From Piliocolobus tephrosceles (lineage: Eukaryota; Chordata; Mammalia; Primates; Cercopithecidae), in assembly GCF_002776525.5 (NCBI RefSeq), contig NC_045438.1, forward strand, positions 153,441,814 through 153,505,813: a stretch of DNA of 64,000 nt, read 5' to 3'. Shown here in pieces: positions 40,440 to 51,026 of this stretch. The position numbers and the translations under genes are program-made. Under the pieces are notes generated by a model. That model had not been told where the DNA came from. It saw nothing but the letters and a program-made list of their open reading frames with translations, and did not search any database. Numbering within the stretch: position 1 is the first letter of the stretch; the number at the start of each line of letters is the position of its first letter.

Positions 40440-40870
40440 CATCAGGACAGAATAGGTTATGCTGCAGTAATAAACAAATTCAACATGTCGTAGTTTAAAA
40501 CCATATAGACACTTTTAGCTCATCTTTGATGCAGGTCAACAGGAAAGCTCAGTTCATGGTGTCACTCCGGGAACCAGGCTGCCAGAGGTTCCATCTCAAT
40601 ATAAGCTTTCACTATTACTGCACAGCAGGGGAAGAAAGCTGGAGAGGCCATCAGTCAAATGTTTCTACCTGGAAATGACACACGTGAGTTCTGCCCACAT
40701 TTCATTGGTGCAAGCAAGTGAGATGCCATGCCCAACTTTAAGCAGAGCAGAAAATCAGACCTCCTGCATGCCTGGAAGGAGAGGGGAGCTGTATCAGTGA
40801 CCAGCAATGATGTCTGACACAGCAAGAATGGCTGCCAATCAGCAAATACTCATGGCCATGCTTCTGAAAT
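40440..40870 (+). repeat. Ancient interspersed repeat, family not assigned
   Basis: TCAGGACAGAATAGGTTATG, CTGCAGTAATAAACAAATTC, GGGGAAGAAAGCTGGAGAGG and CCCACATTTCATTGGTGCAA occur in the order of a common mammalian interspersed repeat (LTR or DNA class). I cannot name the family. Confidence 0.5.
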
Positions 40871-40894
40871 CATTACAAGAGAATGGAGTGGCTC

Positions 40895-40995
40895 TGGTGA
40901 ACTGGAAAGACCACTATCTCTGAGTCAGAACGTCTAGGGTGGAGTGTGATTGAAATTTACTAGCTATGAATCTCTAGGCAAGGAATCTTTTTAAA
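40895..40995 (+). repeat. MIR, degraded
   Basis: GAACTGGAAAGACCACTATC, CTGAGTCAGAACGTCTAGGG and TTTACTAGCTATGAATCTCT resemble the MIR tRNA-derived half. Confidence 0.6.
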
Positions 40996-40999
40996 AAAT

Positions 41000-41095
41000 A
41001 TTTTTTTTTTGCGATGGTGTCTCACTATGTTGCCCAGGTTGGATTCGAACTCCTGTACTCAAGTGATCTTCCCCTACCTCCAGGGTAAGTGCTGG
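41000..41095 (-). repeat. Alu left-arm remnant
   Basis: T tract, GTCTCACTATGTTGCCCAGG, TTGGATTCGAACTCCTGTAC. The head of the arm is missing. Confidence 0.8.
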
Positions 41096-41973
41096 GTCCT
41101 CTGCCCTCCTGGACAACCTGAGGATGCCTCTGTCTCTTAGCAGCTCTGACCCTGTGTGCAGTTTTCCCTTATGGTTTTGCTGGAGAAAGGCTTTTGCTAA
41201 GCCTCACTGGGATGTGATGAGGGCTAATTAGATAATGCCTGGGAAGCCCTTGGAGCTCCTTCGAGATGGGCTCTCTCTCTATGTATTATTAATAGTGGTA
41301 GAGCACAGTGTTTCCAAACCGAGGACTGTGTGGGGAAAGAAGGGCAGAATAGGGCTGCAGAGGAGACGTGGCCACAGGAGTCCATTTTTGGAGAAGGCTG
41401 TCAGCCTTCAGTCTCATCCTGTGATCTGGGAGGCTGGGGTAAAGGACAGGGACCGCCATTAAGAAGTGGAAATGTGGGTGTCCCCTCACAGACTGTATGT
41501 GCATGAGCAACATGAGTGGGCAAAGGACGGTTCCTGCTAAACCTGTCTGTGGCACTGATGTGGGAGCCGAGAAGAGACATCAGTTAGGCTGAGTCCCAGC
41601 TGGGCTGTGCCCTCCCAGGCTTTTTCCAATCAGGGGAACTGTGCTGGCTTTTAGGACTACTTCCTGGACTGGCCAGCATTACCCCCAAGAGAACTCTCTG
41701 CTAACTAGCCAGCTTTTGTTTTCTAAGGGAGGAGGGCAAATGACCACCCTGACTAACCCTCTCCACCTGTGTGAAGGTTGTTTGAGACGTGCCTTATGCA
41801 GATTTCAGTATCAAATGGCCTAGTCATTAGAGGACTAATTTGGGGATGTCTAATCCTGTGGGAACAGTTGGGTCTCTCCTCCCATTGTCTCCTGTCACTG
41901 GAGGATGTAGCTGGTAGACCTGGCACCTCTGTCCCTGTTGACTGCCCTGTATCTCCTTGGGTGGGTGGGTGGC
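41096..41973. other. Unique sequence, no gene seen
   Basis: About 880 bp with no repeat recognised. Frames of 60-88 codons show no homology. Confidence 0.35.
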
Positions 41974-41999
41974 TGTCCCCCAAAAGATATGTTGAAGTC

Positions 42000-42641
42000 T
42001 GTTATGAACCAAATGTTTGCATCCCTCCAAAATTTCTATATTGAAGCCTTAACCCCCAGTGTGATGTCATTTGGAGGTGGGGCCTTTGGGAGATAATTAG
42101 GCTTAGATGAGGTCATAAGGGTGGGGCCCTCATGCTGGGAGCAGTGCCCTTGTTTTTTGTTGTGTTTTGAGATGGAGTCTTATTCTGTCACCCAGGCTGG
42201 AATGCAGTGGTAAGATCTCAGCTCATTGTAAACTCCTCCTCCCGGGTCCAAGTGATTCTCCTGCCTCAGCCTCCCGAGTAACTGGGATTACAGGTGACTG
42301 CCACCACGCCTGGCTAATTTTTACATTTTTAATAGAGATGGGATTTCACCATGTTGGCCAGGCTGGTCTTGAACTCCTGACCTCAGGTAATCCTTCCACC
42401 TCGGCCTCCCAAAGTGCTGGGATTACAGGTGTGAGCCACTGTGCCCAGCCAGAACAGTGCCCTTGTAAGAAGAGACGTTTGAGTACTCTCTCTCATGCTT
42501 TCTTGCTCTCTCTGAAATTGACCCTGCTGACACCTTGATCTTGGGCTTCCCAGCCTCCAGAACTGTGAGAAATAAAACTTCTGTTGTTTAAACCACCTAG
42601 CCTATGGTATTTTGTTATGGCAGCCTGAGCAGACTAAGACA
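42000..42641 (+). repeat. Inner MLT1-like LTR
   Basis: The element starts TGTTATGAACCAAATGTTTG and ends GCAGACTAAGACA, with the usual TG...CA ends. AAGTC (41,995) and TAGTC (42,642) are a 5-bp target duplication with one change. Internal phrases include TTAACCCCCAGTGTGATGTC and AATAAAACTTCTGTTGTTTA. An Alu lies inside it. Confidence 0.85.
42153..42450 (-). repeat. Alu inside the inner LTR
   Basis: A minus-strand Alu with target duplications AGCAGTGCCCTTG (42,141) and GAACAGTGCCCTTG (42,451). Confidence 0.95.
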
Positions 42642-42929
42642 TAGTCTTGACCCCCAGTAACTCAGAATGTGACCTTGTTTGGAACTAGGGTTGTTGCAGA
42701 TGTAATTAGGTAAGATGAAGTCATACTAATGTGGATGGGTCCCCTAGTCCAATGCAACTGGTGTCCTTATAAGAAGAGACATGGGAAGGGATGGGCACAG
42801 AGGGAAGACAATGTGAAGACACACAGGGAGAAGGCCATGTGACAACAGAGACAGCTGGGAGCCACGTGTCAAAAGTGAGCACAGTGAAGGATGGCCAGCA
42901 ATACCAGGAGGCAAGGGAAAGGCATGGAG

Positions 42930-43436
42930 CAGCCACTCCCCTGGTCCATGACCTATTAGGAACTAGGCCACACAGCAGGAGGTGAGTGGCAGGCAGTGGA
43001 GTGAAGCTTCATCTGTATTTACAGCCGCTCCCCATGGCCCATGTTACCGCCTGAGCTCTGCCTCCTGTCAGATCAGCGGCAGCATTGGATACTCTATGAG
43101 TGTGAACCCTATTGTGAATGGTGCATGCGAGGGGTGTCGGTTGCGTGTTCCTTGTAAGAATCTAATGTCTGATGACCTGTCACTGTCTCTCATCACCCCT
43201 AGATGGGACCATCTAGTTGCAGGAAAACAAGCTCAGGGCTCCCACTGATTCTACATTATGGTGAGTCATATAATTATTTCATTATATATTATATTACAAT
43301 GTAATAATAATAGAAATAACGTGCACAATAAATGTAATGTGCTTGAATCGTCCTGAAACCACCCCCACCTTCCATCCGTGGAAAAATTGTCTTCCACAAA
43401 ACTGGTCGCTGGTGCCAAAAAGGTTGGGGACCGTTG
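42930..43436. mobile_element. DNA transposon remnant inside the outer LTR
   Basis: A 507-bp block whose right end reads AAAAAGGTTGGGGACCGTTG and whose left end is CAGCCACTCCCCTGGTCCAT. GGAGGTGAGTGGCAGGCAGT and AAACAAGCTCAGGGCTCCCA mark a familiar primate nonautonomous element, probably hAT class. The flanks GCATGGAG and GCTCAGAG (5 of 8 identical) could be its 8-bp duplication. Family name not certain. Confidence 0.65.
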
Positions 43437-43577
43437 GCTCAGAGCCTTCAGAATGCGAGGAGCCCTGCCGACACCTTGATTTTTGACTTCTTGTCTTCAG
43501 AACTGTAATAGAATGATTTCCTATGGCTTTAAAGCACCCAGTTTTGGTACTTTGTTACAGCAGCCCTAGGAAGCTGG

Positions 43578-44655
43578 CACTCCGGGGTCTGAGGCTTTTT
43601 CATTGCCCTTTCGATCAGCCGGCAAACACCTCCATTGATGTAGAAAGCCAGCCAAGCCGTGTAGGCCTCGGCTCTCTTTGTTTCCCTGTTTCGGGAAGTC
43701 TGTGCACTTGGGCTCCCAGGTTCTCCCATTGAAGCCAGGCCTTCTGCTGCCAAGTTCTCAGACAAAAATGTTCAAAGACACAAAAGAGCTTAGAAACCCG
43801 GCGGCTCCAGAGCCGTAGGAAAGCACAGCCATCTTCCTGTTTCGGGAAAGGGTAAGTGTTTCTGGATATCAAAAATCACGAGTTGTTATTTTCCCTCGTA
43901 TATCATCAGGTGACATTTTATTATGGGACACCCAAACTTATCACAGGTTAGTCCGATAAATCAGCATGGGGACACGGGCAGGTTTGGTATGAGTTAGTGA
44001 AAATCTCAGCACACTGGATGGCCTGGCAGGCTCTCGCAGGAAAACACCTTTGCTGTGCCTGTCAGCCACCCTCAGGCCTTGAAAAGATGGACATTAGAAA
44101 GTCACTAGTGTCCCCCTGCCCCTGTCCCCCAATAATTCCAAATCACAGGGCCTAAAGTGGGTATATTTTAGGCACATAAACCTCAGCTTCTCTTTGTCAT
44201 GTGTATGAACAAACCCAATAAAATATATCATGTTACCAAAGCCAGTGTACCATGTTATTTAAACTAGTAATTAAGAGTCTTAAAGCTGGCTTTTCTACAG
44301 TTCCTGAACCATCAGCGTCCCCTGGCCGGTTCCAGGCAGAGAAAGCACAGTGAGGAAATGTGGACCACAGACACCTGGCGCTTATCTTAGGGTAGTTAGA
44401 TCATCTTTCAGAATAAGCAGAAACTTTCAGCGACCTCAAGTCCAGACTCAGCCTCTAGAAGGCCTACTCAAAATAGCGCCTGAGGCTTTGCCTGTGGGGA
44501 ATGCCCTCCCCTACTGGCATCCTCCCATTGCCGGGAGGGGCTGGTACCATTAACCCGGGAAATAAAGCTTTCTTTGTCAGCGAGCTGCCCAGTTGACTCA
44601 GACCAACCAAGGGTTTCTGCTTCCCTGTGTACTTACATTGAAAAGATGTATAGAG
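43578..44655. other. Unique sequence, no gene seen
   Basis: About 1.1 kb free of Alus. Frames at 43,523-43,872 on both strands overlap and show no homology. Confidence 0.35.
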
Positions 44656-44993
44656 ATTGGGTGCGGTAGCTCATGCCGGTAATCCTAGCACTTTAGGAGG
44701 CTGAGGTGGGCAGATCACCTGAGGTCAAGAGTTCAAGACCAGCCTGGCCAACATGGTGAAACCTCGCCTCCACTAAAAACACAAAAATCAGCCAGGCATG
44801 GTGGTGCGCGCCTGTAATCATAGCTACTCTGCGCGCCTGTAATCATAGCTACTCTGGAGGCTGAGGCAGGAGAATTGCTGGAACCTGGGAGGCAGAGGCT
44901 GCAGTGAGCTGAGATCATGCCACTGCACTCTAGCCTAGGCAACAGAGTGAGACTCCATCTCAAAAAAAAAAAAAAAAAGGAAAAAGAAAGATA
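44656..44993 (+). repeat. Alu with internal 25-bp tandem duplication
   Basis: A plus-strand Alu. GCGCGCCTGTAATCATAGCT plus ACTCT occurs twice in direct succession at 44,806-44,830 and 44,831-44,855. Confidence 0.95.
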
Positions 44994-45090
44994 AAAACTT
45001 GTGTGTGAGTAATGTTTCAATTTGGGTTACTTCTGAAGGCAAAATGGTGCTAAAGATAGGGCTTCTGGCTATTAAAAATGTTCTCAGGGG

Positions 45091-45150
45091 CTGGGCATGG
45101 TAGCTCATGCCTGTAATCCTCCTAGCACTCTGGGAAGCCAACCCAAACCA
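45091..45150 (+). repeat. Alu 5' fragment
   Basis: GGGGCTGGGCATGGTAGCTC to CTAGCACTCTGGGAAGCC, after which Alu sequence is lost. Confidence 0.85.
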
Positions 45151-45234
45151 GGAGAATTACCCAGTTGGCCGGGGGATGAAATTATGAACTTGACTTTGGG
45201 TAGCCTGCTTTGGGACATTGTGTTTTTTTTTTTT

Positions 45235-45330
45235 CATGAATTATCTCAGTTAACCCTCACAAGAATCCTAGACTCCAGGATTATTTCTTACGGTTCATAT
45301 GAGACAGCTTATGTGTGACCTTTCTAGGGA
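45235..45330 (-). repeat. MIR-like fragment
   Basis: GAATTATCTCAGTTAACCCT, CACAAGAATCCTAGACTCCA and TTCATATGAGACAGCTTATG resemble the MIR complement. Confidence 0.6.
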
Positions 45331-46412
45331 GAGTTCCTGTCACCAGTGTGCCACCAAGGTCTGGGAATAAGTCTTACTCGTAGAAATTAAGACACTACGT
45401 ATGTCAGGAAACTTGCATGATTCCCATCACAATCTTGTACTGTGGTTGGTGACTGGGTCTGGTTGTATTTTTTCCCCCAGAGACACTCAGTGCCAAGGTA
45501 CACAATTTGTTCTCGCTACTTTCCTTGTGATTTACCATTTGCAGCTCTGTGGGATTGAACACATTAGGTTCTTTCCAGACAGCAGGGCGTGAAAAGCTGA
45601 GAGGAAAATTGGGGGAGGCCAGGAAATACCAAGTAGGATGGTGTGTTGGTGGGAGCGGACAGGTGGAAAATGTCCCATCAGTCGAGGAAAAGGGCCCAGG
45701 ATAGGGATACAAGACCACCTTCCCTCCGACATCCCCGCAGTGAACAGGGCTGGCCCTGTGGCCATAATGTCAGTGCGTGGAATGTACCCAGGGCCCTGTT
45801 CAACAGAAGAAGGAGTGCAGAGAGAGATGAGCATGTTTCTTCTGGAGCCTTCTATGAGTGCAGCAGGGTCACCCTCCCCTGCTGAGTGTGCTTTGGGACA
45901 GTTCAGCACTTGGTCTGTTCGAGCTGAAGTTTTGCGTATCTGCCCTAGAGTGCTATGGCTGTCCAGAAGGGCGAGGAAAGGTGCATGGAGGTGGAAGGAC
46001 TGGGAAAGTATGTTACACCCAAAGGGCCACATCTAGAAATGCTGCCTGGGCTTTGGACAGAAAGTCTGTATTTGCGTGTGTGCATGTGTGTGTGTGTGAA
46101 AAAAGGAGTACTTGTCAACCACTTGTCCTGATTAGAAGGGGCAGAAGCAGGGACTACTGAATGCTTATTAAACTAAAGATCCAGTTTCCTTTGTATATAA
46201 AAAGAAACAACATGCTTTGTCAAGACTTCAACCATAACACACACAAAGTAGATAGTAAAGTCCCAGCTCGTCTCCCTCTACCCAAGGAGAGTCACTAAAC
46301 TTACTTTGAAGTGGGGAGTGAGTACTTTGCCTCTTGCATTCTGTGATTTCAGGTAACTTATGAGGAGTCCTCTGAATGTAATAAAAACAAATGCCCATGC
46401 AATGGAATTAAA
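45331..46412. other. Unique sequence with overlapping open frames
   Basis: Alu-free DNA. A 132-codon plus-strand frame (45,638-46,036) and a 166-codon minus-strand frame (45,532-46,032) overlap here. Neither resembles a known protein, neither has splice or promoter context, and both are most likely chance. A short TG repeat lies at 46,073-46,098. Confidence 0.35.
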
Positions 46413-46510
46413 TTTGGTGTAGTGGAAAGGGTGCTGGACTGAGTAAGATCTCAGTGCTTAATTAGATTCTGCCACTAACATGCTGTGTCACATGGTCTTC
46501 CATTTAGGAC
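46413..46510 (+). repeat. MIR
   Basis: TGTAGTGGAAAGGGTGCTGG, AGATTCTGCCACTAACATGC and TGTGTCACATGGTCTTCCAT match the MIR core. Confidence 0.8.
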
Positions 46511-46824
46511 CCCAGCCTGGGCCCATTAGGATGGGGTGAAATTGCCATGTGGGAGCCTGGTGACTGGGAGATCCACCCTGGCCCATTTCTGCTCCACCTT
46601 CAAGGTATCTGCTACCATCGCTGTCTAACTAGCCTTTTGTTCTGGCTTTGACATTTTTCTGCCTCTAGGATCTTGGTCCTTGTGTCATCAGCCTTCCTGA
46701 TTCAATGACCTGACTTTTGCCCTGGCCCTCTCTCTGGTTTGATGCATTTAGACTAATCCACAGACCATTCAGAGGAAGTCTATGTTAACTTGGGCAAATA
46801 ATCTATAATGTGAGTAGTTAGATA
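46511..46824. other. Unique sequence, no gene seen
   Basis: About 310 bp with no repeat recognised. Confidence 0.3.
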
Positions 46825-46944
46825 ATCAGAGTGCCCATTGATTAAGCACTTATATGATGCAGGCATTATGCTAAGCACTTCATATCAAATTTATTCCTCC
46901 CAACATACCTAAGAGATAGGATTTAAAGAGCCTAATAGTGAGGT
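46825..46944 (-). repeat. MIR 3' half
   Basis: ATTAAGCACTTATATGATGC, AGGCATTATGCTAAGCACTT and TTTATTCCTCCCAACATACC match the MIR complement. Confidence 0.75.
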
Positions 46945-47470
46945 TGTTTTTGGCTACACGTAATGGAAAACCCAACTCGAATTGGCTTAAATGAGAAGGA
47001 CATTTATTGGCTCACATGGCTCACAGGAAATCCAAAGGCAGAATAGGCTTTAAAGTTGGTGGATGGTTGGTCTGTAAGAAGGACTTCAGGCTCTTTCCAT
47101 CTTTCTGCTCTGCCATAGGCAGTGTGGACTGCATCCTGAGCCTAGGTCACCTCATGGATGAGGAGTGGCTGTCAACAGTAGTCAAGGATTTTTGCTTTCT
47201 TTTCCGTGGTAAGCCTAAGAGAGGGAATTACTTCTGGAAATTCTCGTAGAGGAACTGTCCTAGAGACTCTTGGGAAAATCCTCCTGTGTGTGTCTTCCTG
47301 GACTGATACGTTTCAATAACTGAAAAGGAGGATAAGCCTGCTTTGATTGGTTTAGATAAATCAAGACTCATTCCTGGCACCAGAGAAATAGTTAGCTTTC
47401 TCTAGTGGCATGGAGAATGAAATCAGGGCTCCACTAGGAGAGAGGAAGGAGGGATGTGAATATTGGTTAG
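46945..47470 (+). repeat. Ancient repeat, copy A (same family as 49,437-50,400)
   Basis: AACCCAACTCGAATTGGCTT, AAATGAGAAGGACATTTATT and GGCTCACATGGCTCACAGGA followed by TCTTTCCATCTTTCTGCTCT share the order of motifs with the copy at 49,437-50,400. I recognise the pattern as a widespread mammalian repeat but cannot name the family. Confidence 0.55.
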
Positions 47471-47475
47471 GCCAC

Positions 47476-47866
47476 TGTATTAGTCCCTTCTCACACTGCT
47501 ATAAAAAAATACCTGAGACTGGGTAATGTATAAAGAAAAGAGGTTTAATTGGCTCATGGTGCCACAGGCTGTACAGAAAGCGTGACTGGGGAGGCCTCAG
47601 GAAACTTACAATCACAATCATGGCAGAAGGGGAAAGGGAAGCAGGCACATCTTCACATGGCCAGAACGGGAGGAAGAGAGAGGCTGGAGGTGCTACACAC
47701 TTTTGAACAACCAGATCTCACGAGAACTCACTCACTATCGCGAGAGCAGCAAGGGGGAAATCCATGCCCCCATGATCCAGTCACCTCCCACCAGACCTCT
47801 CCTCCAACATTGAGGATTACAATTTGACATGAGATTTGGGTGGCAACACAGACCCAAATCATATCA
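47476..47866 (-). repeat. THE1/MST-like LTR (MaLR)
   Basis: The element reads TGTATTAGTCCCTTCTCACA to CAGACCCAAATCATATCA, the complement of a THE1/MST LTR, with TG...CA ends. GCCAC and GCACC flank it. A solo LTR, with no internal region. The 92-codon frame inside is LTR sequence. Confidence 0.92.
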
Positions 47867-48330
47867 GCACCAACAAGACCTACGAAAATGAAGTTAAGAT
47901 AGAACTTGGGCGAGTTAACCTTGTTCTTAACTGCTGTACCTCATTGCCTGATATCCCTTCTATCTCAGATATTCCATGTGTCTAATCAATTAGAAACATT
48001 TCAACCAGTATAAGAATATATATAAACCAGTATAAGAGTATAAATAAATGCTGTCTTAATTGCTAGACACATTCAGCTTCTCTATACAGCCTTTTTCAAA
48101 GGGTATTTTGTAAGTGCCAATTAATATTGAAGAAGATTTTGGTCTAAGATATCCGATTATCAGTTTATGAGTGAAGCATTTCAGTTTCAAAGCTCCAGAT
48201 CTCTTTCTGATTCCCCAATATGCAAGTGTACAACATTTCATTCCAAACAAATAATTAAATTAAAATAGTTTATCCACCATAAAATCTGGGAAAATCTAAC
48301 AATGTTTATCTTCTCCTGGGTTTATTTATT
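47867..48330. other. Unique AT-rich sequence, no gene seen
   Basis: No repeat is recognised. ATATATAAACCAGTATAAGA occurs in partial duplicate near 48,005-48,040. Confidence 0.3.
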
Positions 48331-49398
48331 AAGACAAACTCCTCTAAGGAAGGTGGAGCAAGATGGCCAAATAGATCCCTCCAGCAATCACCCCCTCCTT
48401 GCAGGAACACCAAATTGCACAACTATCCACACAAGAAAGCACCATCATAAGAATTAAAAATCAGGCATCCTCCCCACCCCACCATCACTACCGCTGTGGC
48501 ATGGTCAAAACCAAAACCAAAGCCAAGGCCGGGCATGGTGGGTCACACCTGTAATCCCAGCACTCTTTGAGAGACCAAGGTGGGCAGATTGCTTGAGGCC
48601 AAGAGTTCAAGACCAACCTGGCCAACATAGTGAAACCTCATCTCTTCTAAAAATACAAAAATTAGTTGGGCATGATGGTGCATGCCTGCAATCCCAGCTA
48701 CTCGGGGGGCTGAAGCAGGAGAATCGCTTGAACCCAGGAGGTAGAGGTTGCAGTGAGCTGAGATTGTGCTACTTGCACTCCAGCCTGGGCAAAAAAAAAA
48801 AAAAAGAAGAAGAAGAAGAAGAAGAAGAAGAAAAAACTAAGTGTCATTTTATGAGGCAGATCTCAATAATGGAACTTACAGCTCACCAGGGTAGAGACAC
48901 AACTCGGCACAGTAAAACAGAACCCCTGGCTCCGTCTCCAGCATTTCCTGAGGCTTTCAGGAATGAGACCAACCCTAAGTAAACACCAACTGTCTCCAAT
49001 GCTCCAGAAATCTAACTGAACCCAGAGATTTTTTTTGGTAGTATTACCGTGAATTTTATTTTCACTACACAATTTTTGTTATATTCTGATGGTTGCTAGA
49101 ATTATGTATTCACTGTTATAATAAGACTCTTCATGCATGTATGATTTTTCACAAATACCTTTTATTGATAAAATTTCCTAATTTCGCATGGTTAAAAGTG
49201 AAAGTGGCAGATCTTTATTCTCATGATCCTCTGCTATGATTTATCAGTGAACCGCAAAAGTTAAAGTAATTTAAAGTAGGCTCAACAAGGAGGTATTGCA
49301 CTATTAGAATCCATATTTGCAATGTGGCCTCAAATATATATATTGACATTTGAAATGAAATATATTAAACTTAAAAAAAAAGAGACAAACTCCTTTAA
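48331..49398 (+). mobile_element. Retrocopy with L1 5'UTR-like start and unknown 3' part
   Basis: AAGACAAACTCCTCTAA (48,331) and GAGACAAACTCCTTTAA (49,382) are target duplications, 15 of 17 identical. The insert starts GGAAGGTGGAGCAAGATGGC and continues AACACCAAATTGCACAACTA and CACACAAGAAAGCACCATCA, like an old L1 5'UTR. From about 48,833 on I do not recognise L1. It ends with ATTAAA followed ten bases later by an A tract. An Alu lies inside. It may be an internally deleted L1 or a chimeric transcript copied by L1. Confidence 0.65.
48526..48835 (+). repeat. Alu with GAA microsatellite tail
   Basis: A plus-strand Alu from AAGGCCGGGCATGGTGGGTC. Its tail changed into AAGAAGAAGAAG units at 48,806-48,832. 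Confidence 0.95.
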
Positions 49399-49436
49399 TT
49401 CACTTTAAGTTGGGAAGAAGAATCCGAACCAATGTA

Positions 49437-49498
49437 TCAGTTAGGCAGCTTTCAGTTTTAACAACAGCTCAAATTGATTTACACAATAAATGGAACAT
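49437..49498 (+). repeat. Ancient repeat, copy B, left piece
   Basis: ATCAGTTAGGCAGCTTTCAG, AACAGCTCAAATTGATTTAC and ACAATAAATGGAA are the start of the same family as at 46,945. Two Alus follow. Confidence 0.5.
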
Positions 49499-49499
49499 A

Positions 49500-49783
49500 A
49501 CCAGGCACAGTGGTTCACGCCTGTAATTCCGGCACTTTGGGAGGCCAAAGCGGGCATATCGCCTGAGGCCAAGAGTTTGAGACCAGCCTGACCAACATGG
49601 TGAAACCCCATCTCTACTAAAAATACAAAAATAAGCTAGGCGTGGTGGTGCACGCCTGTAGTCCCAGCTACTGGGGTGGCTGAGGTGGGAGAATTGCTTG
49701 AACCCAGGAGGTGAAGGCTGCAGTGAGCCAACATCACTGCATTCCAGCCTGGGTGACAGAACAAGACTTCCTCTCTAAATAAA
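49500..49783 (+). repeat. Alu
   Basis: A plus-strand Alu from AACCAGGCACAGTGGTTCAC to CTCTCTAAATAAAGAAATGA. Confidence 0.95.
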
Positions 49784-49794
49784 GAAATGAATGA

Positions 49795-50085
49795 GCTGGG
49801 TGCGGTGGCTCACCCCTGTAATCCCAGCACTTTGGGAGGCCGAGGCGGGTGGATCATGAGGTGAGGAACTGAGACCATCCTGGCTAACACAGTGAATCCC
49901 CGTCTCTATTAAAAATATAAAAAAATTAGCCTGGCGTGGTGGCACGCGCCTGTAATCCCAGCTACTCAGGAGGCTGAGGCAGGAGAATCGCTTGAACCAG
50001 GGAGGCGGAGCTTGCAGTGAGCTGAGATTGCACCACTGCACTCAAACCTGGGCAACAGAGCGAGACTCTTTCTCTAAATAAAGAA
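49795..50085 (+). repeat. AluY-like Alu with target duplication in the earlier Alu's tail
   Basis: A plus-strand Alu (GAGCTGGGTGCGGTGGCTC, GTGGATCATGAGGTGAGG). CTAAATAAAGAAATGAATGA precedes it and CTAAATAAAGAAAGAAATGA follows it. Confidence 0.94.
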
Positions 50086-50089
50086 AGAA

Positions 50090-50126
50090 ATGAATGAATG
50101 AATGGATGAATGAATGAATGAATGGA
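50090..50126. repeat. ATGA microsatellite
   Basis: About nine GAAT/ATGA units with GGATGAAT variants. Confidence 0.95.
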
Positions 50127-50400
50127 ATATATTGGCTTGCATCTACTGGAAAACCCAGAGCTAGGGCCGGCTTCTTGTCGCTCAGGGATGTCTCCGAAGA
50201 TCCTGTTTCTGTCATTCTCTCCTCTCTGCCTTTGGTGGCTCTGCTCCATCCCTGCTCATCTCGGGGTCACAAGATGGCTGCCGGTAAGTCCTGGACTACA
50301 TGCTCCCCTACTCATATGTGTTGACAAAGGAGTCACTCAAAGACTAGGAAACTTCCTTCCTAAAGTGCCCAGCAATGTCTGCTTGTTGACCTAACCCAGT
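50127..50400 (+). repeat. Ancient repeat, copy B, right piece
   Basis: ATATATTGGCTTGCATCTAC, CTGGAAAACCCAGAGCTAGG, TCTCTCCTCTCTGCCTTTGG and GTCACAAGATGGCTGCCGGT continue the family. The copy was split by the Alus at 49,500-50,085. Confidence 0.55.
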
Positions 50401-51026
50401 CTCTGGCTAGGTGAAAGGAATAGGCTGATCGGCTTACTCTGTATCATATACCTCAGCCCCGGCGTTGACCCTCAATGACCAACAGAGACCAGGGCCTGCA
50501 GGAAAGGGAAGGGGAAATGACGCTGGGAACGGACCGCATTCAAAGTTTAACTGTAGTAGCTTACAGGTTCTTGATGGTGGATTCCTCACAGACTTCCCAG
50601 AAACAATGTGCATGGCGGTAGAGAGAAAAGGGTCAGTGAGAGGGGAATGGAGAGAAGGAGAACAGAAATCACATTGTAGGCACACGTTGTCAGGATGTAG
50701 CAATAATTCTCTAACCAACCCAACGTGTCCGTGGGTGGAAAGTTGAAAATCATGTCCTGACAAAGCTGTCTGAGTCATCCCTAACCTCCAAGGCCTTCTT
50801 CCCCCTCCCTATTTATAGGACACTCTTCCAAGCTACTGAGAGCTTCACACTCTATTTACTTTTTCTTATGTTTATCTGACACTCTGGCCAAGGGCTAGTA
50901 GCTCCTCACACAATGAGGGGTGGATCCTCCCAGAAAAACCTCCTTTTGAAGACCACCATTGCACTTAGTTCTCAACAGTGAGGGAATTGGCTTGGGATGA
51001 TATTTAAGCAGTCTCAGCCTCATTTA
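50401..51026. other. Unique sequence, no gene seen
   Basis: No repeat is recognised. A 93-codon plus frame and a 114-codon minus frame overlap at 50,434-50,778 without homology. Confidence 0.35.

Larger units (their letters stand above)
41974..43577 (+). repeat. Outer MLT1-like LTR, broken by two insertions
   Basis: The outer LTR is seen in three pieces: 41,974-41,999 (CCAAAAGATATGTTGAAGTC), 42,647-42,929 (AACTCAGAATGTGACCTTGT, TGGTGTCCTTATAAGAAGAG) and 43,437-43,577 (CCTGCCGACACCTTGATTTT, GGTACTTTGTTACAGCAGCC). Removing the insertions restores the order of a MaLR-type LTR. It has no internal viral region. Confidence 0.8.

Noticed and set aside
47549..47827. 92-codon plus-strand frame
   Set aside because: It lies wholly within a minus-strand THE1/MST LTR and is LTR sequence read backwards.
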